From NCBI RefSeq assembly GCF_001905545.1, contig NZ_LIPD01000014.1, positions 124,001 through 188,000 of the forward strand: a stretch of DNA of 64,000 bases. Reading direction: 5' to 3'. A program made the translations under genes and the position numbers. The stretch comes from Streptomyces sp. CB02056. GTDB taxonomy: Bacteria; Actinomycetota; Actinomycetes; Streptomycetales; Streptomycetaceae. Of this stretch, positions 24,394 to 30,761 are shown piece by piece. The notes under the pieces were generated by a model, which saw only the letters and a program-made list of their open reading frames with translations, made no database searches and was not told the origin of the DNA. Position 1 is the first letter of the stretch; every line of letters starts with the position of its first letter.

Positions 24394-25395
24394 TCAGTTG
24401 GCCGCTTCGAGCTCCTCGGCGGGCACCAGGCCCGGCACCCGCGGCGGGTCGGCGGGCTCCAGCAGCCGGCTCGGGGTGCCGTCCACGCCGACCGGCAGGT
24501 CGCCGTCCAGGGTGATCCGGCGCACCAGGCGCGGCTCGTCGCCGTAGTCGGCGACCGCGTAGTGCTGGGTGGCGCGGTTGTCCCAGATCGCCACGTCGCC
24601 GACCTGCCAGTCCCAGCGGACGGTGTTCTCCAGGCGCTCCACGTAGCGCTGGAAGAGGTCGATCAGGGCCTTGCTGTCGTCGCCCGAGACGCCCTGGACG
24701 CGCTGGGCGAAGGCGCCCAGCAGCAGGGTCCTCTCACCGGTCACCGGGTGGACCCGGACCACCGGGTGCTCGGTCCTGAAGGCGGTGGAGACGAACACGT
24801 CCCGGAACAGCCTGGCGACCTCGGCGTTGTCCGCCAGCTCGGGGCGCAGGGCGAGCCGGGCGGCGTAGTCGTAGTCGTTGGTGTGGACGGCGCGCAGGCT
24901 CTCGGCGAGCTTCTTCAGCGGGGCGGGCAGGTCCCGGTAGGCGGCCGCGGTGTTGGCCCAGACGGTGCTGCCGCCGGCCGGCGGGACCTCCAGGGAGCGC
25001 AGGATCGAGGCCTTGGGGTAGGACGGGACGAAGGTGACGTCGGTGTGCCAGTTGTTGGCGCGCACGCCCTTGGTGGCGTCCAGCTCGAAGATGTAGCGGC
25101 CGTCCGCGCTGGGCACGGTGGGGTGGCCGACCGGCTGCCCGAGCAGCCGGGCGAAGGCCTCCTGCCCGGCGTCGTCCAGGTGCTGCTGGCCGCGGAAGAA
25201 GAGCACCTTGTGCTCGTACAGGGCGGCCTCCAGGGCGGCGACGGTCCCGGCGGGGAGGTCGCCGCCGAGGCGTATGCCGTGCACGAGCGCGCCGATCCGG
25301 CCGGCGACGGGGGTGAGGCGGAGCGCGGTCGGGGCGGTGGCGTCGGCGGTGGTCGGTTCGGCGGGGGAGGCGGGGGAGGCGGGGGCGGTGGTCAT
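24394..25395 (-). CDS. TauD/AtsK-type Fe(II)/2-oxoglutarate dioxygenase
   Basis: This 333-residue dioxygenase has the 2-His-1-carboxylate triad: H117 and D119 in NWHTDVTF, distal H278 in ATQHYAVADYG, and the 2-oxoglutarate arginine at R292/R293 (RLVRRITL). The segments NNWHTDVTFVPSYPKASILRSLEVPP and TVWANTAAAYRDLP match TauD and the alkylsulfatase AtsK. These enzymes oxidise the carbon next to a sulfonate or sulfate ester and release sulfite or sulfate. It is the first large gene behind the cysteine-rich leader peptide, 157 bp from the leader stop, and so the first target of the proposed attenuator. AtsK-like action is favoured by the adjacent sulfatase. Confidence 0.92.
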   Translation of the reverse strand: MTTAPASPASPAEPTTADATAPTALRLTPVAGRIGALVHGIRLGGDLPAGTVAALEAALYEHKVLFFRGQQHLDDAGQEAFARLLGQPVGHPTVPSADGRYIFELDATKGVRANNWHTDVTFVPSYPKASILRSLEVPPAGGSTVWANTAAAYRDLPAPLKKLAESLRAVHTNDYDYAARLALRPELADNAEVARLFRDVFVSTAFRTEHPVVRVHPVTGERTLLLGAFAQRVQGVSGDDSKALIDLFQRYVERLENTVRWDWQVGDVAIWDNRATQHYAVADYGDEPRLVRRITLDGDLPVGVDGTPSRLLEPADPPRVPGLVPAEELEAAN

Positions 25396-25552
25396 GGCGG
25401 GGCCCTTTCGGGACGGGTGTGGCGACGGCGGATACGGCTACGCAGCGTGACGAATGGCGGGTGCGCGGAGCGGCGTCAGGCGGCGGTGGGCGTACGGCTC
25501 CGCACGGCGGGCAGTGGGCGTACGGGGGCGTGACGGTCCGCTTCGGCGGACG
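25396..25552 (-). promoter_or_regulatory. Candidate attenuator region between leader peptide and dioxygenase gene
   Basis: This 157-nt stretch holds no gene. If the leader peptide works by ribosome stalling, alternative RNA structures controlling the dioxygenase should form here. A direct repeat TGGGCGTACGG occurs twice (around 25484 and 25513), which could allow competing pairings. I could not fold it, so the structure is unproven. Confidence 0.45.
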
Positions 25553-25624
25553 TCAGCGGGCGAGGGCGCCGCGACAACAGCGGCGCGGGCAGCGGCGGGG
25601 GACGGGGCGGACGACGGTGGCCAT
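25553..25624 (-). CDS. Cysteine-rich leader peptide (23 aa), putative attenuator of the sulfur operon
   Basis: The minus-strand frame runs ATG (25622-25624) to TGA (25553-25555) and encodes 23 residues containing RRCPRRCCRG: three cysteines, two of them adjacent, among arginines. It has a strong AGGAGG ribosome site and lies behind a TTGACA promoter. Short Cys-rich uORFs ahead of sulfur-assimilation genes are known in actinobacteria, where scarce Cys-tRNA slows the ribosome and changes downstream RNA structure. Its position ahead of a TauD-like gene, transporter and sulfatase fits that role exactly. Direct demonstration is lacking. Confidence 0.8.
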   Translation of the reverse strand: MATVVRPVPRRCPRRCCRGALAR

Positions 25625-25664
25625 CGGCCCTCCTTCCTGGTCGCTGCGGATGGGCTCGGGCCTC

Positions 25665-25694
25665 ATCGTGCTGAACCGCCCGGGCCCCTGTCAA
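25665..25694 (-). promoter_or_regulatory. Vegetative-type promoter of the sulfur operon
   Basis: A perfect -35 TTGACA (25689-25694, minus strand), an 18-bp spacer and a -10-like CACGAT (25665-25670) lie about 40 bp upstream of the leader-peptide ATG. The -35 is consensus; the -10 keeps the A2, A5 and T6 positions. Confidence 0.65.
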
Positions 25695-25949
25695 TCGTCA
25701 TCTTGGCTGGTGGGAAAGGGCGTTGCCGCTTCGTTGCGGCGGCTTGCGGCCGCTTGCCGGGTGTTGCGGCGGATGACGGGGGGATGGCGGGCGCGCTGCG
25801 GGCGGGCGTTCGGGCTTGTGGCCCGGGGGCGGGGTTACTAATTTTCGGAGCGGAAGTAATCCGGGCCGGCGCGGGCGGTTCCCGCCTCGGGGCCGACGCC
25901 TGCCCGGATACCGGTGCGGCTGTGACGTTCGGTGACGGCGGTGCGGTCG

Positions 25950-26141
25950 TTACTGCCCGAGCAGACGGGCGAAGTCCAGCCCGAGACTGGCGAGGACGGG
26001 CAGGGCGCCGAGGTCGGTCACGCCGGCGACCGGGATGCTGTAGCCCTGGTTCACCTCGCGCGGCGCGGCGCCGGCGGTGACGGGGGCGGTGGTCGGGAGC
26101 AGGACGCTGCCGAGGAGCAGGGCGACGAGCGAGGTGCGCAT
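25950..26141 (-). CDS. Small secreted protein of unknown function (63 aa)
   Basis: A signal peptide is evident: MRTSLVALLLGSVLLP followed by TAGAAP, a likely signal peptidase site. The mature peptide would be about 37 residues, starting near REVNQGYSIPVAGV and ending in the hydrophobic stretch LPVLASLGLDFARLLGQ. GGAGG lies 9 bp before the ATG at 26141. I do not recognise the family. A longer frame reaching 26255 exists but has no ribosome site, and the signal peptide argues for the shorter form. It is transcribed toward the sulfur operon but separated by about 250 bp of spacer. Confidence 0.6.
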   Translation of the reverse strand: MRTSLVALLLGSVLLPTTAPVTAGAAPREVNQGYSIPVAGVTDLGALPVLASLGLDFARLLGQ

Positions 26142-26268
26142 CTGAGGGGGCCTCCGGGGGCTCGGGTGACGGCCTGTCAACACCCTCCGTGGCAGGGCGG
26201 TCACGCATCTTCGCCCCTTCGGCCGCATTGGTAAAGATTCTTGCCTTGTGTTCATGCCAACATCGCGG

Positions 26269-26280
26269 AGGTCTGGACCA
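26269..26280 (+). promoter_or_regulatory. DasR-like (dre) site upstream of the papain-inhibitor-like gene
   Basis: AGGTCTGGACCA matches the palindromic core of the streptomycete dre consensus TGGTCTAGACCA at 10 of 12 positions, 122 bp upstream of the secreted-protein start. DasR links GlcNAc metabolism to secreted chitinolytic and developmental genes. The match is imperfect and unsupported by a second copy. Confidence 0.4.
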
Positions 26281-26401
26281 CCTTGCGGTCAGGCGCATAC
26301 GTTTCCTCCACAAAGGCGTTCGGTCGGTGAACTTCCGTACGAATGTGCCGACTTCTGCCTGTCATGCTCATGACCTTCACGGCAACCGAAGGGAACGAAC
26401 C

Positions 26402-26887
26402 ATGCGCGCCATCGGCAAGAACCTCAGGATCCTCGCGGGCGCTCCGCTCGCCGCGGCCGCCCTGATCGCCCTCACGGCCGGCTCCGCCAGCGCGGCGATA
26501 CCGATCAACCAGCCCATGACCGGCAAGGCCACCTACTACACCGACGCCGGCTACGGCGCCTGCGGCACCCAGATCAACGCCTCCACCCAGATGCTGGTCG
26601 CCGTCTCGCACACCTGGTGGACCACCGCCAACCCGAACAACGACCCGGTCTGCAAGGGCATTTCGGTCAAGGTGACCTACCAGGGCAAGACCGTCACCGT
26701 CCCGGTGAAGGACCAGTGTCCCTCCTGCGACTCCACCCACATCGACCTCAGCCAGCCCGCCTTCGCCAAGCTGGCCCCGCTGGACAAGGGCGTCATCACC
26801 GGCCTGAGCTGGCAGTTCGTCAAGACCGGGCTCAAGGGCGAGACCGTCGAGCTCTCCGCCCCGGTCACCGGCTCCACCATCGGCTGA
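26402..26887 (+). CDS. Secreted papain-inhibitor/expansin-like protein (double-psi beta-barrel)
   Basis: This 161-residue secreted protein has a signal peptide through about residue 31 (LIALTAGSASA-AIPIN). The mature part is a small double-psi beta-barrel like the Streptomyces papain inhibitor and RlpA/expansin domain 1: GKATYYTDAGYGACGTQINAST, then KVTYQGKTVTVPVKDQCPSCDSTHIDLSQPAFAKLA. The cysteines (ACGT, VCKG, CPSC) fit two disulfides, and the KDQCPSCDSTHIDLS segment is the strongest family marker. The aspartates needed for lytic activity in some relatives are only partly present, so inhibition of proteases or wall binding are both possible. Streptomycete relatives inhibit cysteine proteases. 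ATG is preceded by GAAGGGA. Confidence 0.85.
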   Translation: MRAIGKNLRILAGAPLAAAALIALTAGSASAAIPINQPMTGKATYYTDAGYGACGTQINASTQMLVAVSHTWWTTANPNNDPVCKGISVKVTYQGKTVTVPVKDQCPSCDSTHIDLSQPAFAKLAPLDKGVITGLSWQFVKTGLKGETVELSAPVTGSTIG

Positions 26888-26918
26888 GCCGGCCCCGACG
26901 CCGGCCCCCGACGGCCGT

Positions 26919-26948
26919 GCCCGCCCCCGCGGCATGACGGGGGCGGGC
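26919..26948 (+). terminator. Bidirectional hairpin terminator
   Basis: Perfect 11-bp arms GCCCGCCCCCG and CGGGGGCGGGC with an 8-nt loop lie between the convergent papain-inhibitor-like gene and the LysR gene. Confidence 0.8.
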
Positions 26949-26985
26949 CCGGTCTCTCCGCGTCCGGTCCTCCTCCCGCGTCCGG

Positions 26986-27882
26986 TCAGGCGCCCGCGGA
27001 CCCCGTGAGCCGCGGAGCCATCGCCAGCAGCAGCTGGACGGCCGGGGGAGCCGTCCGCGGATCGTGGGCCAGCCCCAGCGTGACGGTCGGCACCGGGGCC
27101 GTCAGCCGGCGCAGGCAGACGCCGGGGATCCGGAACACCCGGGCCCGGCCCTCGGGGATGGGCGCGATGCCGTACCCCGCCGCCACCGCCAGCAGGAGCT
27201 GCTCGTCGTCCGGCTCCTCCCGCACGATCCGCGGCGACCGGCCCGGCCACAGCTGCCCGGTGATCAGCGCGTGCATCCCGGGCCCGTTCTGGCGCGGCCA
27301 GAGCACCACCGGCTCGTCCGCGATCCGGTGCCGGCCGATCCGGGCCCGGGTGCGGGCGAGCGGATGGCCGGCCGGCACGGCGAGCAGCAGCTCCTCCTCG
27401 GCGACGATCCGGCAGTCGAGCCCGGGGACGTCCAGCGGCGGCCGGACGAACGCCGCGTCCAGCCGCCCGGCGAGCAGCTCGGCGACGTTGTGCGAGGTCC
27501 AGCCGGTCTGCAGGGCGACGTCCAGCCGCGGGTAGCGGTTGCGGAACTCCGTCACCAGGGCGTCGCAGACCCCGCCCCGGGCGGAGCGGGTGTACGCCAC
27601 CCGCAGCCGCCCCTCCCGCCCCTGGACCACCGCCGCGACCCGCTCCTCGGCCGCCGCGACCTCCCGCAGCACCCGCCGGGCCTCCTCGGCGACCGCGCGC
27701 CCGACCGGGGTCAGCGCGCAGCCCTTGCTGGTGCGCTCGACCAGCTCCACGCCCAGCTGCCGCTCCAGCGCCTTGACCTGCTGGCTCAGTGCCGGCTGCG
27801 CCACGTGCAGCCGGCGGGCGGCCCGGGTGAAGTTCAACTCCTCCGCCAGCACCGAGAAGTAGCGCATGCGCCGCAGATCCAT
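26986..27882 (-). CDS. LysR-family transcriptional regulator
   Basis: This LysR-type regulator is divergent from a D-amino-acid oxidase gene. The N-terminal winged HTH reads FSVLAEELNFTRAARRLHVAQPALSQQVKALERQLG, the classic LysR signature. The C-terminal periplasmic-binding-like effector domain begins with EGRLRVAY. The start is ambiguous: a 12-bp in-frame duplication gives MDLRMDLRRMRYF. I take the second Met (27882, 298 aa) because family members start MDLRRMRYF and the first Met (27894) lies only 9 bp from the LysR box. It most likely controls the oxidase and itself. Confidence 0.9.
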   Translation of the reverse strand: MDLRRMRYFSVLAEELNFTRAARRLHVAQPALSQQVKALERQLGVELVERTSKGCALTPVGRAVAEEARRVLREVAAAEERVAAVVQGREGRLRVAYTRSARGGVCDALVTEFRNRYPRLDVALQTGWTSHNVAELLAGRLDAAFVRPPLDVPGLDCRIVAEEELLLAVPAGHPLARTRARIGRHRIADEPVVLWPRQNGPGMHALITGQLWPGRSPRIVREEPDDEQLLLAVAAGYGIAPIPEGRARVFRIPGVCLRRLTAPVPTVTLGLAHDPRTAPPAVQLLLAMAPRLTGSAGA

Positions 27883-27902
27883 CCGCAGATCCATCCGGCG
27901 AT

Positions 27903-27919
27903 GATAAGGGCGGCTTATC
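27903..27919. promoter_or_regulatory. LysR box (T-N11-A) between lysR and the oxidase gene
   Basis: The perfect inverted repeat GATAAG-GGCGG-CTTATC contains the T-N11-A pattern recognised by LysR proteins. It lies 20 bp from the chosen lysR start and about 100 bp from the oxidase ATG, in the divergent intergenic region. Confidence 0.75.
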
Positions 27920-28020
27920 GCTTCCGGACAGAACCGGTCTTGGACGGCTTCCGGCGCGAGCCGCTTTCCTGGTGAGGGCCGCCGGCACCCGGCGGGCGGC
28001 CTCCGAGGGAGGGGTTCGCG

Positions 28021-29019
28021 ATGGACGGCACGACGGACGGTGCGACGGGCGGCACGGTGGACGGCGTGATGGACGTCGTCGTGGTCGGGAGCGGGATCAT
28101 CGGGCTCACCACGGCGATACGCCTGCAGGAGAAGGGACTTCGGGTCGTCGTGGTGACGGCCGACGGGCTGCTGTCGACGACCTCGGCGGTGGCCGCCGCC
28201 GTCTGGTTCCCGGTCGCCACCGGCACCGGCGGCCGGGTGGCGGACTGGTCCGCGACGGCCTTCGCGGAGTTCGCCCGCCAGGCCGAGGAGGGCGTGCCCG
28301 GCGTCTCGATGCGCAGCACCCGCATGCTGGAGCACGAGCGGCAGTCGGCAGGCCAGCCCTGGTGGGGCGACGCCGTCCCCGACCTGCGCCGGCTGACGGC
28401 CGCCGAACGCGGAGCGGACTGCGCGGACGGCTGGTCGTTCACCGCGCCCGCCGTCGAGATGCCGCTCTACCTGCCCTGGCTGCTCGGCCGGTTCGTCGAC
28501 AACGGCGGCGGGATCGTCCACCGCCGCCTCGACACCCTCGACCAGGCCCGCGCCTGGGCGCCCGTGGTCGTCAACGCCACCGGGATCGGCGCCCGGCAGC
28601 TCTGCGACGACCCGGCCGTGCACCCGATCCGGGGCCAGCTCGTCCTCGTCCGCAACCCCGGCCTGCCCACCTCGACCCGGATCCAGGACGACCCGGCCGG
28701 CTACACGTACATCCACCCCCGCAGCACCGACGTCGTCCTCGGCGGCACCTTCGAACCGGACGACTGGAACACCGTCGCCGATCCGGCCACCGCCGAGGCC
28801 ATCCTCGCCCGCTGCACGGCCCGGATCCCCGCACTGCGCGAGGCCCGCGTCCTCGGCCACGTCGTCGGCCTGCGGCCCGCCCGCCACGGCGGTCCCCGCC
28901 TCGAGGCGGAGCCGGACGGCCGGACCGTCCACAACTACGGCCACGGGGGCGCCGGCGTCACGCTCAGCTGGGGCTGCGCCGACGCCGCGGCCGAACTGGC
29001 GGCCGCTGCGGCGAGTTGA
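28021..29019 (+). CDS. D-amino-acid oxidase-family FAD enzyme
   Basis: This FAD enzyme of 332 residues oxidatively deaminates D-amino acids (or a related amine). The N-terminal FAD motif is DVVVVGSGIIGLTTAIRLQEKG. The mid-domain shows RGQLVLVRNP, HPRSTDVVLGGTFEPDDWN, and GLRPARHGGPRLE (the FAD-binding RPxR region). Near the C-terminus NYGHGGAGVTLSWGCA is the family signature. A GGGAGGGG site supports the ATG at 28021; the first ~15 residues are a repetitive Gly/Thr/Asp tail, so an internal ATG at 28069 is possible. Likely induced by the adjacent LysR regulator. Confidence 0.88.
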   Translation: MDGTTDGATGGTVDGVMDVVVVGSGIIGLTTAIRLQEKGLRVVVVTADGLLSTTSAVAAAVWFPVATGTGGRVADWSATAFAEFARQAEEGVPGVSMRSTRMLEHERQSAGQPWWGDAVPDLRRLTAAERGADCADGWSFTAPAVEMPLYLPWLLGRFVDNGGGIVHRRLDTLDQARAWAPVVVNATGIGARQLCDDPAVHPIRGQLVLVRNPGLPTSTRIQDDPAGYTYIHPRSTDVVLGGTFEPDDWNTVADPATAEAILARCTARIPALREARVLGHVVGLRPARHGGPRLEAEPDGRTVHNYGHGGAGVTLSWGCADAAAELAAAAAS

Positions 29020-29039
29020 CCCCGTCACGGGTGCGTACC

Positions 29040-29077
29040 GGCCCCCGAGCGCGCCGTCGCGGCGCCGCTCGGGGGCC
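29040..29077 (+). terminator. Hairpin terminator after the D-amino-acid oxidase gene
   Basis: Perfect 12-bp arms GGCCCCCGAGCG and CGCTCGGGGGCC with a 14-nt loop lie 20 bp beyond the stop. Confidence 0.8.
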
Positions 29078-29246
29078 TTCGGCCGGACGCCCACCGTGCC
29101 AAGTTCGCGGTTTTCCACGATGCCCGAGCGTGGCGGTCGGATGCCAGTCTGTGACTGCCACCGCACCCCGCAGCCGGGTCGGGGCGGGACCGATCGGCCC
29201 CGGGTGACCGGCTGTTCACGTGGAACGCCCAGAAGGGACACTTGTC

Positions 29247-29582
29247 ATGAACAGGCGAATCGGAGCGGCCTCGCTCAGCGCGGCTCTCGCGGCCGCGGTT
29301 CTCGTCGGCGGTACCGCCCAGGCCTACGCCGCCGCGGCCTCCCCCGCCCCGGCGCACGCCGCCCCGGCGCACGCCGCGCCGGCGCCCGTCGCGGCGCCCG
29401 CCGTCCAGGAAGGCGCGTCGGCGCAGGCGCTCGACATCTGGCACTGGGTCGGCCGGTACAACTCCCAGTTCGCCGCCGAGGCCGCGTACTGGGTGCTGTA
29501 CGGCCTCGGGAGCGCCATCGCGATGAGGATCGAGAAGATCTGGGACAACGGCGTGGAGACCTGGGAGCTCTACATCCAGTGA
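29247..29582 (+). CDS. Small secreted protein of unknown function (111 aa)
   Basis: A signal peptide is visible (SLSAALAAAVLVGGTAQAYA) and a proline/alanine spacer follows, with the triplet APAHAAP repeated. The C-terminal half (QALDIWHWVGRYNSQFAAEAAYWVLYGLG and IEKIWDNGVETWELYIQ) is tryptophan- and tyrosine-rich and amphipathic, suggesting a membrane- or protein-binding helix hairpin. AGAAGGG precedes the ATG. I do not recognise the family. Another secreted gene follows 121 bp downstream on the same strand. Confidence 0.6.
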   Translation: MNRRIGAASLSAALAAAVLVGGTAQAYAAAASPAPAHAAPAHAAPAPVAAPAVQEGASAQALDIWHWVGRYNSQFAAEAAYWVLYGLGSAIAMRIEKIWDNGVETWELYIQ

Positions 29583-29703
29583 GTCTCCACAGCCAGTGAG
29601 TCACCCGGCGCCGGCACCCAGCCGCGGCGCCCCCCTCCGGACGGGACCAAGGCGAGCGTGACGCGTGTCCGCTCGTCCAGCCGAGAAGAGAGTTGGTAGA
29701 CCC

Positions 29704-30633
29704 ATGCAGCGTACGACCTCCATGACCGGTCTGGGCCGCACGGCCGCGGGCGCCCTCACCGCCGTGCTGATGGCGGCCGGAGCGGTCGCCCTCGCCCCGT
29801 CCGCGCAGGCCGCGGCCGGGCAGGACGGGCCGCAGGCCTCGGCGGCGCAGCGCCCGGCCGCCGAGAGCGCGGCGGCGAACGTGCCGCTGGTCGCCGCGGA
29901 CCGTTCCACGAAGGTCACGCTCTCCAACGGCAGCGGGTCCGGCCTGACCAAGACGTGGGACAAGCTCGACCACGGCTGCTGGACGAACGACATGCTGCCG
30001 TCCGACTACATCCCCAACACGAAGTCCTCCAGCTGGCAGAGCGAGTCCTGCGGGTTCGCGACCGGGACCGAGGGCAACATCACCTACACGCTCGACAACG
30101 GCGGAGAGGTCAAGCTGCACTGGAACAACCCGTACTGGGGCAGCAACGACTACAGCTGCTCCGTCCCGGACGGGTACACCTGTTCCCGGAGCGGCGGCAG
30201 CGGGGACAACACCGCGGTCACCTTCAGCATCGGGCGCAGCCGGGCCAAGGCCGCCGCCGCGGAGATGCCCAGCCTCACCAGCGCCTCCCGGAGCACGAGC
30301 ATCAACCTGACCAACAACTCGGGGAAGCTGCTCACCCGCTCCGGCGCGAGCCTGCAGTGGGGGATCTGGTCCGACAACATGATGCCGCCGTCGATGGTCC
30401 AGCCCGGTGTCACCGCGAAGTGGGCGAGCGAGTCCGAGGGCGTGATGACCGGCACCGAGGGTGAGGTCAGCTTCAACGTGGCCGGGGAGCAGAACCAGGT
30501 CAAGGTGCACTGGAACAACCCGTACTGGGGCAGCAACGGCTACAGCTGCGACGCGCCGGCCGGGTACAAGTGCACCTGGCAGGGCGGCAGCGGCGACAAC
30601 GCCGCGGTCTCCTTCACCCTGTCGAAGTCCTGA
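29704..30633 (+). CDS. Secreted tandem-domain aegerolysin/crystal-protein-like protein
   Basis: This 309-residue secreted protein has a signal peptide ending near SAQAAA. It contains two homologous beta-sandwich repeats (about residues 78-182 and 197-309). Each carries W(Q/A)SES, then GTEG, then V(K)LHWNNPYWGSN followed by YSC and a Gly-rich SGGSGDN(T/A)AV(T/S)F end. This pattern resembles aegerolysins and the Bacillus crystal protein ET79 group, which are membrane-binding proteins; that assignment is from motif resemblance only. The near-identical HWNNPYWGSN blocks suggest recent duplication. ATG at 29704 starts the signal peptide. Confidence 0.6.
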   Translation: MQRTTSMTGLGRTAAGALTAVLMAAGAVALAPSAQAAAGQDGPQASAAQRPAAESAAANVPLVAADRSTKVTLSNGSGSGLTKTWDKLDHGCWTNDMLPSDYIPNTKSSSWQSESCGFATGTEGNITYTLDNGGEVKLHWNNPYWGSNDYSCSVPDGYTCSRSGGSGDNTAVTFSIGRSRAKAAAAEMPSLTSASRSTSINLTNNSGKLLTRSGASLQWGIWSDNMMPPSMVQPGVTAKWASESEGVMTGTEGEVSFNVAGEQNQVKVHWNNPYWGSNGYSCDAPAGYKCTWQGGSGDNAAVSFTLSKS

Positions 30634-30712
30634 CGCCGAAGTCCTGACGCCGAGTCCTGACGCGGGATCCGGTGCCGGGGCCCTGATCGCGCCGGGCCGG
30701 GTCGAACCGGCC

Positions 30713-30748
30713 GCCCCCGCCCGGGTGCATCCGCACCCGGGCGGGGGC
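30713..30748. terminator. Bidirectional terminator between convergent genes
   Basis: Perfect 16-bp arms (GCCCCCGCCCGGGTGC and its complement) with a 4-nt loop ATCC lie between the secreted tandem-domain gene and the LuxR regulator. Confidence 0.85.
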
Positions 30749-30761
30749 GCGTCCGCGGCCG

